Assembly: GCF_002240415.1 (NCBI RefSeq)
Contig: NZ_CP020028.1
Coordinates: 124,001 to 188,000, forward strand
Source: Paenibacillus kribbensis
GTDB lineage: Bacteria > Bacillota > Bacilli > Paenibacillales > Paenibacillaceae
Length of the DNA: 64,000 nt
Direction of reading: 5' to 3'
Within the stretch, counting starts at the first letter, position 1. Each line of letters opens with the position of its first letter. Both the position numbers and the translations under genes were made by a program. Positions 1 through 9,106 of this stretch are shown here, piece by piece. The notes beneath the pieces are model-generated. The model was not told where the DNA came from, did not search any database, and worked only from the letters and a program-made list of their open reading frames with translations.

Positions 1-743
1 GGGGCGTATCCTTCTTCCTGAATCCTGACTTCTCTAAACTTAGCATAGAGTCTGCATTGGTTGCTTTGGGACATGCCTTCTTCTCGCTCTCACTGGGGAT
101 GGGGATTATGGTCACGTACGGTGCTTATGTGGATCGTCGACAATCGCTGGGTGGAGCCATGCTGGCAGTTGGTGGCGGGGATTTAATCTATGCATTTATC
201 GCAGGTATGATTATTTTCCCTACAACCTTTTCCTTTGGAATTAACCCAGCTCAAGGGCCGTCTCTGGTCTTTATTGCTTTACCGGCTGCGTTCTCTGCCA
301 TGCCTTTCGGTGCTTTCTTTGGCGGGTTGTTCTTCGTACTGCTGGCGGTTGCTGCATTAGGTTCTATGGTATCCTTGCTGGAAGTACCCGTAGCCTATGT
401 TATGGAACGGTTCCGTTGGAGCCGGGTTCGCTCGGTTATCATCGTATCTGTCCTGTGCCTGATGCTGGGTGTCCCTTCTGCATTGTCCATGGGACTGGTT
501 CCGGAATTAAAAGTCGGCGACAAATCCTTCTTTGATTTCGTTGACTTCACAGCTTCCAACATCTTCTTGCCGTTAGGCGGCTTGCTGATTGTTATATTCA
601 CAGGTTACTACTGGAAGACTGCGGGTGAGCATGCGAATCTCAAACCCTTCTGGTTCCGCGTATGGTTGTTCGGTCTTCGGTATGTTGCACCGATCCTGAT
701 GCTGCTGGTCTTCCTGCACACCTCAGGAATTATCAAATTTTAA
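1..743 (+). CDS. Sodium-dependent NSS-family transporter, 3' part only
   Basis: The gene is cut by the left edge of the window. The reading frame is open from base 3, so the TTG at 57 is not the real start. About 246 C-terminal residues remain. They are strongly hydrophobic, with six or so membrane segments, and contain NSS-type stretches such as GHAFFSLSLGMGIMVTYGAY. This family (LeuT-like; YhdH/YocR in Bacillus) imports amino acids or related solutes with sodium. The substrate cannot be told from this part. A strong intrinsic terminator follows directly, so the gene ends its transcript. Family assignment is confident; substrate is unknown. Confidence 0.85.
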   Translation, partial: GVSFFLNPDFSKLSIESALVALGHAFFSLSLGMGIMVTYGAYVDRRQSLGGAMLAVGGGDLIYAFIAGMIIFPTTFSFGINPAQGPSLVFIALPAAFSAMPFGAFFGGLFFVLLAVAALGSMVSLLEVPVAYVMERFRWSRVRSVIIVSVLCLMLGVPSALSMGLVPELKVGDKSFFDFVDFTASNIFLPLGGLLIVIFTGYYWKTAGEHANLKPFWFRVWLFGLRYVAPILMLLVFLHTSGIIKF

Positions 744-754
744 GCAAAACCAAC

Positions 755-797
755 AAAAAGGTATTTTCTTCCCAAGGGAAGAGATACCTTTTTTTGT
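755..797 (+). terminator. Intrinsic terminator after the NSS transporter
   Basis: A long inverted repeat (AAAAAGGTAT and CTTCCC, a two-base loop, then GGGAAG and ATACC) runs into a T tract 12 bases after the stop codon. Confidence 0.85.
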
Positions 798-1012
798 ATA
801 TCTATCAGTGCTTACCTAACTGTGGAAAGGGGTGATATAATAAAAACATTGTCATTAATTTTAACTTCAATGAAATCATTACGATTATGAAGTTCTATAT
901 AATGAACAAAAAGGCTACAGGGCATCGCACAGACGATGTGCAGGAGAGGGAAAGGGCAGAAGAGATTGGAACAGACAGGGAGCTTGAGTTTGCAAGAAGG
1001 ACGGCGGCTGAA

Positions 1013-2968
1013 ATGAAATTGAATCGGTTGCCATCACAACGTCGTTATATGCCAGGCTTGGATGGATTAAGAGCGCTGGCGGTCATCGCAGTTATTGTGT
1101 ATCATCTGAATCCGGGCTGGTTGCCGGGTGGTTTGTTGGGTGTAGGCGTGTTTTTTACTTTGTCAGGGTATTTGATTACCGATATTTTGGTCAGTCAGTG
1201 GGATACATATCATAGCTTTAAAATGAAAGATTTCTGGCTGCGTCGTGCCAGAAGGCTGCTGCCTGCCATGTTGACGGTTGTGGCTGTCATTGTTCTGTGC
1301 TCGCTGCTTTTCGATCCGTCACGGCTTACAGCCTTGCGCGGAGATGTACCTGCCGCTTTAGTGTATATGAGCAACTGGTGGTTTATTTTTCATCAGGTTT
1401 CGTACTTTGAAAGCTTTGGGCCACCTTCTCCACTCGGACATCTGTGGTCGCTGGCGGTGGAGGAGCAATTCTATATTTTGTGGCCGCTGCTGCTGGCGCT
1501 GGGGCTTAAATGCATGCCAAGGCGCAGTGCACTCGCCGGCTGGGTGGCAAGTCTGGCGTTAATCTCTGCGCTTCTGATGGCCGTGATTTACGTACCGGGA
1601 AGCGATCCGAGCCGGGTGTATTATGGCACGGATACGCGCGGGTTCGCACTGCTCATCGGTGCAGCGCTGGCCCTGGTATGGCCGAGCGGCAAGCTGAAAG
1701 AGCAGACCTCAGCCAAGGCGCGGTTGCTTTTGGATAGCATCGGCGCCATTAGCTTGCTGCTGCTTTGTCACTGGGCGTGGGCCTCGAATGAATATGACCC
1801 GTCTCTGTACCGGGGTGGTTTGTTAGGCATCGCGCTGGTCACTGCTATTGTAGTCGCAGCATTGGCACATCCGGTGAGCCATCTCGGCCGACTGCTGGGA
1901 CTCAAGCCCTTGCGCTGGATTGGCGCCCGTTCCTACGGGCTGTATCTGTGGCATGTTCCGGTGATCACACTGACGACACCTCAGGTGGATACCGATGGTG
2001 TGCATGTCACGCGAATTATTGTACAACTGTTAGCTACCATACTTCTGGCGTCACTCTCGTATAAATATATCGAGGAGCCGATCCGCCACAGGGGATTCCG
2101 TAGCTGGCTTGCGGGAATCCGTTCAGCGGTTCGCAGACAGGCACGGTGGAGATGGATACCTGCAACTGCAGCATCTATGCTTGTTGTAGGCGTGCTTGCA
2201 GGTGCTGTTCACCTGTACGTGGCGTCTCCTGACGCAACGATACAGGCAGCATCAAGCGATGAGAAGCCTATTGCGAAGTCAAAGGCGATACCTCCGCTTC
2301 ATGGAACGGTATCCGTGGCTTCCAGAGAGTCCCAAGTCAAGCCGCCGCAAGCATCCCAAGGCAGCAAGGAGCAGACTCCAGCGTCGACCGGGCCCCAAAC
2401 GCCCCAAAATACGGCGGTCAAGGCTGGGACTACCGATAACCTTACGACACCGTCGGATACTTCAACCCAACAAGCTGCGCCTGCGACAGTTGATGGCTCA
2501 AGTGTGACTGCGATTGGGGACTCGGTCATGCTGGATGTGCAGTCGTACATTGAGGAATCCTTCCCAGGCGCTGTTGTAGATGGGAGGATCGGCCGTCAGA
2601 TGGCGGAAGCGCCTGCCGTGCTGGAGCAGCTGAGGCAGAATGGGCAGCTGGGGAAGACGGTTATTATTGAGCTGGGCACGAACGGTGCTTTTACCAAGGA
2701 CCAGCTATCCAATCTGCTGGCCAGTCTGAAGGATGCGAAGCGTATTATACTTGTGAATACCCGTGTACCACGACCGTGGGAGAGCATTGTGAACAAGCAT
2801 CTTGCCGAAGCGGCCTCCCAGGACTCACGAATTACGATGATCGATTGGTACGGAGCCAGCTCTGGTAAAAACTCATACTTCGAACATGACGGAGTCCATT
2901 TGAAACCCAAGGGCGCTAAAGCCTATGCGTCTTTGCTGGCTCAGGCCCTAACGAAGCAATCTTCATGA
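1013..2968 (+). CDS. OatA-like O-acyltransferase (acyltransferase-3 plus SGNH domain)
   Basis: This is a two-part membrane enzyme that probably O-acetylates peptidoglycan or another cell-wall glycan. The N-terminal 380 or so residues are an acyltransferase-3 domain with about ten membrane segments; it begins YMPGLDGLRALAV and has the conserved YHL histidine. A Ser/Thr/Pro/Gln-rich linker follows, then an extracellular SGNH hydrolase domain with the GDSV nucleophile block, GTNG, and the C-terminal DGVHL Asp-His pair. The frame is open to an ATG at 887, but that start has no ribosome site. AAGGA lies 11 bases before the ATG at 1013, just ahead of the conserved domain, so I prefer 1013. The gene is monocistronic between two terminators. 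Lysozyme resistance is a family inference. Confidence 0.85.
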   Translation: MKLNRLPSQRRYMPGLDGLRALAVIAVIVYHLNPGWLPGGLLGVGVFFTLSGYLITDILVSQWDTYHSFKMKDFWLRRARRLLPAMLTVVAVIVLCSLLFDPSRLTALRGDVPAALVYMSNWWFIFHQVSYFESFGPPSPLGHLWSLAVEEQFYILWPLLLALGLKCMPRRSALAGWVASLALISALLMAVIYVPGSDPSRVYYGTDTRGFALLIGAALALVWPSGKLKEQTSAKARLLLDSIGAISLLLLCHWAWASNEYDPSLYRGGLLGIALVTAIVVAALAHPVSHLGRLLGLKPLRWIGARSYGLYLWHVPVITLTTPQVDTDGVHVTRIIVQLLATILLASLSYKYIEEPIRHRGFRSWLAGIRSAVRRQARWRWIPATAASMLVVGVLAGAVHLYVASPDATIQAASSDEKPIAKSKAIPPLHGTVSVASRESQVKPPQASQGSKEQTPASTGPQTPQNTAVKAGTTDNLTTPSDTSTQQAAPATVDGSSVTAIGDSVMLDVQSYIEESFPGAVVDGRIGRQMAEAPAVLEQLRQNGQLGKTVIIELGTNGAFTKDQLSNLLASLKDAKRIILVNTRVPRPWESIVNKHLAEAASQDSRITMIDWYGASSGKNSYFEHDGVHLKPKGAKAYASLLAQALTKQSS

Positions 2969-3010
2969 TTGGCAATCATACTTCATACATTTCTTTAAGC
3001 AATGTAAGTG

Positions 3011-3055
3011 AAAAACCACCGGGAGTAGGCTATCCCCTGATCCGGTGGTTTTTCT
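3011..3055 (+). terminator. Intrinsic terminator after the acyltransferase
   Basis: AAAAACCACCGG and CCGGTGGTTTTT flank a loop, with the T tract on the + strand. Confidence 0.85.
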
Positions 3056-3157
3056 TATTTAGTATCCGAAGGGAAGCGCACTTTGTGGTAAAGTAACCTA
3101 TGTAAATATGTCTATATTGAGAGAAATATTAAATGTGGTGTGGAGGTACATAAGCTT

Positions 3158-4114
3158 ATGGAAAAGGGCTATTCACATAGTAGGGCAAGCGAGTACCGCT
3201 CAAAGAGGAACAGAAGAAGACTCGTGTTGGCTGCTATTTTATTATTTATAGTGGGTTGTATTACTTTGATTACGATTATGTTTTCAGACAGCAAACCACC
3301 AGTGCAAACACAGGAGCTTGCTAAAAAGACAGATTCCGTAGCGCATGATCCATCTAAAGTAAAAGCAAATACGGATTCCAAGGGTAAAGCAACTTTACCA
3401 AAAGACGAGACCGGCGTTGAAGATGGCGCTTTTGTTGAGAAATATTTAAACCAGCAAATGCTCGGACAAAAGCCGGATGGAGCTAATGGAAAAAAGGTAG
3501 CCTACCTATCTTTCGATGACGGACCATCTGTGACGGTAACACCTCAAATACTGGATATTCTGAAAAAACAGAAAGTAAAGGCAACCTTTTTTATCGTAGG
3601 CAAGGAAGCCAATGAAAACGAACATACAAGGAGCATCGTCAAAAGAATCGTTAAAGAAGGCCATGCGGTCGGAAATCATACGTATTCACATAATTATAAG
3701 TATTTGTATCCTTACAGGAAAGTAAATACTGAGCGTGTTATGCAGGATATTGAAAGGAATAATCAGGTCTTAAAGAGCATTCTGGGGCCGAGCTTCTCTA
3801 CAAGAATGGTCCGATTTCCGGGAGGCCATATGACATGGGAGAGAAGAGATCCGCAGGGGATGGCTGCATTGGATAAAGTGCTGCTACAAAAGGATTACCA
3901 TCAAGTAGATTGGAACGTGTTAAACAAAGATGCAGAGGGTAAGCCCAAGAAAGCAGCCGCATTAATAAACCAATTCATAAAGTCAGTAAAAGGTCGGGAA
4001 AAGGCCATAATCTTAATGCATGATACCTATGGCAAGGAAGAAACTGCAAAAGCTTTGCCGCAAATTATAGAATATCTCAAAAAACAGGGCTATGAATTTA
4101 AGATCATGAAGTAG
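3158..4114 (+). CDS. Membrane-anchored polysaccharide deacetylase (NodB domain)
   Basis: This enzyme removes acetyl groups from a cell-wall or other N-acetylated glycan. It has one N-terminal membrane anchor (residues about 21-42) and a basic, serine-rich stem. The NodB domain follows with all five motifs: SFDDGPS, NHTYSH (metal ligands), RFPGGH, DWNVLNKDA and ILMHDTYG. It resembles Bacillus PdaA and chitooligosaccharide deacetylases. A GTG at 3140 is in frame, but GGAGG at 3142-3146 sits 11 bases before the ATG at 3158, which decides the start. It lies next to an O-acyltransferase, so both may modify the wall. The exact substrate is not visible. Confidence 0.88.
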   Translation: MEKGYSHSRASEYRSKRNRRRLVLAAILLFIVGCITLITIMFSDSKPPVQTQELAKKTDSVAHDPSKVKANTDSKGKATLPKDETGVEDGAFVEKYLNQQMLGQKPDGANGKKVAYLSFDDGPSVTVTPQILDILKKQKVKATFFIVGKEANENEHTRSIVKRIVKEGHAVGNHTYSHNYKYLYPYRKVNTERVMQDIERNNQVLKSILGPSFSTRMVRFPGGHMTWERRDPQGMAALDKVLLQKDYHQVDWNVLNKDAEGKPKKAAALINQFIKSVKGREKAIILMHDTYGKEETAKALPQIIEYLKKQGYEFKIMK

Positions 4115-4534
4115 ATAATCGATATTGAGCTACATTTTCTGGAGTTGCCAAAACTGGACGATCACGCGGTTCCCGTTGAAAATGGTGGATTGGTCAACTG
4201 GTTACTATTTTTAAAGGGCGCCGATAAATCCAATTGGGAGGTGCTGAAGATGAATGAGCCTGTATTAAAGAAAGCAATGGATACGTTAGAATTTCTTAGT
4301 CAGGATACAGAAGCTCGCCGATTATATGAGGATAGACAGAAATACTTGCATGATGAAGCTTCTATGATTGAAGGAGCGCTAGCTGAAGGCGAGGCTCGTG
4401 GTGAGGCTCTAGGTAAACGGAAGAAGGCGGTTGAAATGGTCAAAGAACTTCTTGCTTTGGGAGTTGAAATTTCCATTATAGTAAGAGCCTCTGGGCTGTC
4501 TGAGTCAGAGATTTTGGCTTTAAAAAATAAATGA
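4115..4534 (+). pseudogene. 5'-truncated Rpn-family (PD-(D/E)XK) nuclease remnant
   Basis: The frame continues directly after the stop codon of the deacetylase, with no start codon or ribosome site of its own. It reads IIDIELHFLELPKL and then the alpha-helical tail typical of Rpn/TIGR01784 recombination-promoting nucleases (LPKL, SNWEVLKMNEPVLKKAMDTL, a charged AEGEARGEALGKRKK segment, and a final helix). The N-terminal nuclease core that should precede it, around 150 residues, is gone. The remnant is in the same frame as the deacetylase, separated only by the TAG at 4112-4114. That suggests a deletion joined an rpn gene to the end of the deacetylase. A short product from the TTG at 4145 is conceivable but would be catalytically dead. 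Confidence 0.7.
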
Positions 4535-4544
4535 TGGATCGCAA

Positions 4545-4577
4545 AAGGACGAGGGTCATTAGCCCTCGTCCTTTGTA
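4545..4577. terminator. Bidirectional intrinsic terminator
   Basis: AAAGGACGAGGG and CCCTCGTCCTTT form a perfect 12-bp stem between the converging rpn remnant and GH105 gene. T runs are short on both sides. Confidence 0.7.
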
Positions 4578-4604
4578 TTGCAGCATATGGAGTTGCTCTC
4601 TGCT

Positions 4605-5732
4605 TTAGATCCGCTCTGCTTCACCCATCGCCTGAATAAAAGCACCGATCCCTTTAGGATCGTTGGTTACAATAGGCTCGCTGATATAGTAGGCGAATGT
4701 ACCGTCCCGACGATCTTTACCGCCCAGGCCGCTTACTTGCACCGTTTTGTTCAGATTCACAAGTCCTTCTTCGGTAATCGTAATAAATTCATCGATAATT
4801 CCCTTGCGGATGATTTCCGCTTCTTGACGATAATGCTCTGGCAGATAGCCTTTGCGCACGCCTTTGGCGATCGCATACAGAATCATGCAGGAAGCGGATG
4901 CTTCCAGATAATTACCTTTCACGTGGCCCAGATTGAGCACCTGATAAAAGACGCCGCTAGCTTCATCTTGGACCTTCAGCAGAGCTTCCAGTGTTTCTGT
5001 CAGCATATTGATCAAGGCAGGAAAATCTGCATGATCCTCCGGAATATAGTCCAGTACGTCAACGAGTGCCATGACAAACCAGCCCATCGAGCGGCCCCAG
5101 AAGTTTTTGGAACAGCCTGTCTCCGGGTTGCACCAAGGCTGCTCATGCTTCTCATCCCAAGCGTGGTAGAGCAGACCTGTTTCTGGGTCACGCGTATGCT
5201 TGTAGCATAGCTTGAATTGCAGGGTCACATCGTCAAACTCTGATGGATCTCCGAATTCGCGGATAAATTCAGCGTAGAACGGTGCACCCATGTACAGGCC
5301 ATCCAGCCAAATTTGGTATGGATAGATTTGCTTATGCCAAAATGCGCCCTCGCTGGTGCGCGGATGTTTTTCCAGCTGACTGCGTAATTGGTAAGCTGCC
5401 TTTTTATAACGTTCATCCCCTGTGGCACGATACAGAGTGAAGAGCAGCTTACCGTTGTTTACGTGGTCAATGTTGAACTCATCTACTTTATAGCGCTGAA
5501 TGACGCCATTTTCGTCAACAAAATGATCCATTTGTTTCTTTACATATTCCATATACTTGGGATTACCTGTTAGCTCGCCAACCCATTCCAGGCCTTTATA
5601 AATGACACCGTGGTCATATTCCCATTTTTCAAAAAATTCAGGACTACGTGCCAGTACAGAGTCGCTCATGCGTACAGCCCAGGAATCTGTTTTTGTCGGA
5701 TTGGTCGTTGGTTGTGATATCGGATTTGCCAT
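4605..5732 (-). CDS. GH105 unsaturated rhamnogalacturonyl/uronyl hydrolase
   Basis: This cytoplasmic enzyme removes the unsaturated uronic acid left at the non-reducing end of oligosaccharides by pectate or rhamnogalacturonan lyases. At 375 residues it matches YteR/YesR. It has an (alpha/alpha)6 pattern with WEYDHGVIYKGLEWVGELTG near the N-terminus and IWLDGLYMGAPF, whose Asp144 matches the catalytic Asp143 of YteR. No signal peptide is present. It lies 50 bases downstream of the GPH symporter on the same strand, so the two probably form one operon: uptake first, then cleavage. Family assignment is strong; whether it prefers rhamnose- or galacturonate-linked substrates is open. Confidence 0.92.
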   Translation of the reverse strand: MANPISQPTTNPTKTDSWAVRMSDSVLARSPEFFEKWEYDHGVIYKGLEWVGELTGNPKYMEYVKKQMDHFVDENGVIQRYKVDEFNIDHVNNGKLLFTLYRATGDERYKKAAYQLRSQLEKHPRTSEGAFWHKQIYPYQIWLDGLYMGAPFYAEFIREFGDPSEFDDVTLQFKLCYKHTRDPETGLLYHAWDEKHEQPWCNPETGCSKNFWGRSMGWFVMALVDVLDYIPEDHADFPALINMLTETLEALLKVQDEASGVFYQVLNLGHVKGNYLEASASCMILYAIAKGVRKGYLPEHYRQEAEIIRKGIIDEFITITEEGLVNLNKTVQVSGLGGKDRRDGTFAYYISEPIVTNDPKGIGAFIQAMGEAERI

Positions 5733-5782
5733 GATACAGTCACCTCTTTGGAAAATGTTCGATCGATGATCGTTGTTCTGGT

Positions 5783-7315
5783 TTACATGGACGGAGTATG
5801 TGTCTTAGGGTCAACGGGTTTGTTCTTGAAGCCTACATTGTTGTTGCCCCAGCACCGATCGTAATTAAACCCTGTCAGCTGTTCGAACACCTTACGTGCT
5901 TCCGGCTTGGCTGATTTCATGGAGCCCCCGTTTTTGAGACGATCAATTTCAGCGATGAGCTTCTTGTGGCTGTCAATGTCCAGCTTCATGATGACGGAAG
6001 CAATCATACCGATGATCGCCAGAGCGATCGTGCCGACGACGAGTACATAAAAGATGGCGTGCTGAGCAGCAAGCGGTTGGGTATCGGCTCCGGATACGAA
6101 GCCATAGTGCTGTAACACCCAGCCGAGAATGAAGACGACAACGGCCCGCACCATTTTGCCAGCAAACGTCATCATACCCGCGTAAATGCCCTCGCGGCGA
6201 CGACCAGTCAGTGCTTCATCTACATCGGCAAGGAACGTATATTGGTTCCAGGGAATGTAGTAGACACCGCCTGTACCAAGTCCCATGAAGAGTGTGACCA
6301 CGTACAACCACATCATCATATTGGAGGCACCTGTCAAGTAGAGCACGCCGTAGCCCAATACGCTGAAGCAAACGATGACGAGTGCGGCGATGAAAGGCAT
6401 ACGGAAGCCTTTGCGCACGCAAAATTGAATGAACAAATAGGTGGAAATCAGTTGAATTACAGAGTTAAAGCTGTTGAGATTGGATACCATCTCCGAGCTT
6501 TGGAACAAGGAGAAGACAATAAAGTACGTGAAGGCAGATGTGAACAGCCACTCGGCTGAAAAGCCCCCTAAATACATACCGAGATGATGACGGAATGTTT
6601 TCACCCGGAAGGTCGATGAAATATCGACGAAGAGCTTTTTCATGGAATCAATAAAAGAGAGAGGAGCCTCGCCTTCCAATTCCTTCTGCAGCTCCTCGTC
6701 GGGACGCTCCCAGGAGTTTTTGTACAAAAATGCCATAGCAATCAGCAGAATCGCTGCAAACACAAGCCCGGTGTACAAAAAGGGCAATGGAGAATCTTTA
6801 CCGTAAGCGGCGATAAAGCGACCAGGGATGAAGGCAGCAGCAAAGTTGGCCATTTTACCGAACATTGCTTTCCATCCAGTCAGTCTGGAGCGAGCGCCGA
6901 AATCCCGGGTCATCTCTGCGGCAAGTGCTTCATACGGCACCATAACAGAGGTATATATCAGCTCAAACAGCACGTAGGTACTCAAGTAATACCAGAAGCC
7001 CAACCCATCTACCCAAAGCAACGGATACACGAGCATCAGCGGGATACCCAGCATGATGAAAAAACGGCGTCTGCCGAATTTACGGCCCAAGCGGGTTCGG
7101 TGAAAGTTGTCGCTGATGAAGCCCATGATCGGATTGCTGACTGCATCTATAATGCTGGCAACGGAGAAAATGGCTGCGGCCTGAACTGGAGACAGTCCGC
7201 AAAAGGTCGTATAGAAGTACATAAGCCATGCGCCGCTAACGGCAAGTGCGCCGCTTCCCAGCATGTTACCGCTTCCATAGGCGAGAGTGTGTTTCAGTGT
7301 GATTTTTCGTTCCAT
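5783..7315 (-). CDS. GPH-family sugar:cation symporter (MelB-like)
   Basis: A 510-residue, 12-segment permease of the glycoside-pentoside-hexuronide family. The N-terminus reads TLAYGSGNMLGSGALAVSG, and NPIMGFISDN lies in the second segment region. A hydrophilic C-terminal tail of about 60 residues ends in a Gly/Asn-rich stretch. AGGTGA precedes the ATG. Its place directly upstream of the GH105 gene and beside a secreted pectate lyase suggests that it imports unsaturated pectic di- or oligosaccharides. The substrate is inferred from context only. Confidence 0.88.
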   Translation of the reverse strand: MERKITLKHTLAYGSGNMLGSGALAVSGAWLMYFYTTFCGLSPVQAAAIFSVASIIDAVSNPIMGFISDNFHRTRLGRKFGRRRFFIMLGIPLMLVYPLLWVDGLGFWYYLSTYVLFELIYTSVMVPYEALAAEMTRDFGARSRLTGWKAMFGKMANFAAAFIPGRFIAAYGKDSPLPFLYTGLVFAAILLIAMAFLYKNSWERPDEELQKELEGEAPLSFIDSMKKLFVDISSTFRVKTFRHHLGMYLGGFSAEWLFTSAFTYFIVFSLFQSSEMVSNLNSFNSVIQLISTYLFIQFCVRKGFRMPFIAALVIVCFSVLGYGVLYLTGASNMMMWLYVVTLFMGLGTGGVYYIPWNQYTFLADVDEALTGRRREGIYAGMMTFAGKMVRAVVVFILGWVLQHYGFVSGADTQPLAAQHAIFYVLVVGTIALAIIGMIASVIMKLDIDSHKKLIAEIDRLKNGGSMKSAKPEARKVFEQLTGFNYDRCWGNNNVGFKNKPVDPKTHTPSM

Positions 7316-7427
7316 GGTCTGTTCACCTCATATTTTCTATGGTTATGAGGACAATCACCGGTCACTATATAATGCAGAATTGTCTAAGTTGGTAGATGGG
7401 CCAGGGCGTCCTGATTAGAAGGGGCTT

Positions 7428-8777
7428 TTAGCGCGCCCCTATATTGGTACCGCTCGGTGTTCCCGAGCCGATCAGATCGCTTCCCTTGGCCAGCTTAAGG
7501 AAATTGCCCAACTGGATGGAACCGTCTGCACCTCGTGTGATGGAAGGCGTGAGACTGACAAAATCGTCTGCACTGACTACCAGACCTTTGGCATTCGTTG
7601 ATTTTTTGTTTTTCCACCAAACACTGGAATTGTCTTGATCTGTACCGCTTGTTTTGTCACTGGAGCTTCCCTCAAAGGAAAGATTATTGATGAACACGTG
7701 ATCACCCTTGTCAAAAGCAAAATTACTTTGTCCATTGTCCCATGAGGTATTATTGGTCAACGTAATGCTGCCAGGGTTGCTATTGTAGGTGAAGCCATGT
7801 TTCTTGTTCTGGAAAGCAATACTGTTTTTCACGATATGGTTGACCTTGATTTTGTCTCCACCCAGCTTAAAGCCGTTGCCGTCACTGTTCTTGGTAGACG
7901 TTCCATCTGAGGTCTGCCCGTTGTGGTGGGCAACACTGTTCAAAATCGTTACTTCACCGATAGGGCCCGTTTCGGTTTTGCTATACAAATCCCAGCCATC
8001 GTCTACGTTGTACGCAGCCAAGCAGTTATCAAATACATTGCCTGGTCCTACAGTCAGCTTGGCAGCAAAGCCGTCGGCATCCTCACCATTATCAGGATCA
8101 GCGTTATCGTGAGAGTAGGAATTCAAAATCAGATTGTTTGAAGGCCACTCACTGTTGGAGGCGGTAGTGGAGTAACGTCCAAGCTGGAGTCCAGTATCCC
8201 GGTTGTGGTGGGTTTCCACATTTTCAATCCGGTTATTGCTGCCGCCAATATAGATACCGTTATCCCCGGCACCTTTGACTTCAAGCCCTTTTACCAGCCA
8301 ATAGTCTCCGTTAAGCTGAAGTCCCCGGTTGCTTGAACCAAAGGCTTGAGCTGAAAAATCAAGCACCGGCTTTTCGCTGCCGTAAGCAACAAGCCCCTTG
8401 AGTGAGCCCTTGCTTCCGTTATTCCCATGCTGAACGGTGATCGTTGAGGAGTAGGCGTAGTTGCCGCCGCGCAGGTAAATCGTTTTACCTGGTGCAATTT
8501 GTGTTAGTGCTGCTTCAAGAGTGGTAGGACTGGATATGGTGCCCGGATTGGACACGTTACCATTTGGTGCTACGTACAAGTCGCCCGCAGCCAAGGTTGT
8601 GGCAACAGCAGATGAATCAACTGTGCTGGAAATCTCTGTAGAGAGGGCAGAGGAAGAAATGCTGGATGACGTATCTGCGTAAGCGGTTCCAATAAGGCAT
8701 GAAGAAGCGAAAACAAAAGAAACACCGAGGCTTAGAGCGTTAAAGCCGTGTTTTGGACGGTCATTGCGTTTAAACAT
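7428..8777 (-). CDS. Secreted PL9-type pectate lyase
   Basis: A secreted right-handed beta-helix enzyme that cleaves polygalacturonate by beta-elimination. The signal peptide ends near AYA|DT (residue 34-35). The PL9 hallmark YVAPNGNVSNPGTISSPTTL starts the mature domain. The helix carries repeated asparagine-rich turns, and GEDADGFAAK resembles the calcium-binding region of PL9 enzymes such as Pel9A of Dickeya. The strong site AAGGAGG stands before the ATG. A cre-like dyad lies upstream, so catabolite repression by CcpA is likely. Products would feed the symporter and GH105 enzyme encoded just downstream on the same strand, although a 112-base gap makes a separate transcript possible. Confidence 0.88.
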   Translation of the reverse strand: MFKRNDRPKHGFNALSLGVSFVFASSCLIGTAYADTSSSISSSALSTEISSTVDSSAVATTLAAGDLYVAPNGNVSNPGTISSPTTLEAALTQIAPGKTIYLRGGNYAYSSTITVQHGNNGSKGSLKGLVAYGSEKPVLDFSAQAFGSSNRGLQLNGDYWLVKGLEVKGAGDNGIYIGGSNNRIENVETHHNRDTGLQLGRYSTTASNSEWPSNNLILNSYSHDNADPDNGEDADGFAAKLTVGPGNVFDNCLAAYNVDDGWDLYSKTETGPIGEVTILNSVAHHNGQTSDGTSTKNSDGNGFKLGGDKIKVNHIVKNSIAFQNKKHGFTYNSNPGSITLTNNTSWDNGQSNFAFDKGDHVFINNLSFEGSSSDKTSGTDQDNSSVWWKNKKSTNAKGLVVSADDFVSLTPSITRGADGSIQLGNFLKLAKGSDLIGSGTPSGTNIGAR

Positions 8778-8933
8778 GTAAATTCCTCCTTATTTGAGTT
8801 CTTATTTTGAAATAGATAGCATATTTACAAGCGGTCCATGCTGTCTTTCGAGTAAAAACAGGACACCTCCTGGGTGACAGATTCTCCTACCCTATGTCCA
8901 AAACGCTCTAAGATGCATATGCACAGTGTAATA

Positions 8934-8951
8934 TATGTTAACGTTTGCATC
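8934..8951 (-). promoter_or_regulatory. cre-like catabolite repression site before the pectate lyase
   Basis: A dyad centred on ACGTTTGCA, with TGTTA on its left, resembles the CcpA consensus read on the minus strand (ATGCAAACG...). It lies about 160 bases upstream of the pectate lyase start. The rest of the 329-base gap (8778-9106) holds the lyase ribosome site, a phage-like nothing otherwise, and the signal peptidase promoter. Exact boundaries are uncertain by a base. Confidence 0.5.
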
Positions 8952-9040
8952 AACAGTTTTTTGCTGTTTTTTTGAGATTGTGAAAAAAAGTTCACACATT
9001 TGTTTCAACTAAAAATGCAGCTTTGCCAGATTGGGAAAAT

Positions 9041-9070
9041 TTGATTATACTTAAACATTATACATATAAT
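9041..9070 (+). promoter_or_regulatory. SigA-type promoter of the signal peptidase gene
   Basis: TTGATT, an 18-base spacer and TATAAT stand 36 bases before the ATG of the signal peptidase. Confidence 0.6.
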
Positions 9071-9106
9071 AGGAATGAAATCTGTGAGAAAAGGCGGGTT
9101 TAACGC

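Noticed and set aside
4578..5210. 210-codon + strand ORF
   Set aside because: It is the antisense shadow of the GH105 gene, with no ribosome site and no recognisable domain.
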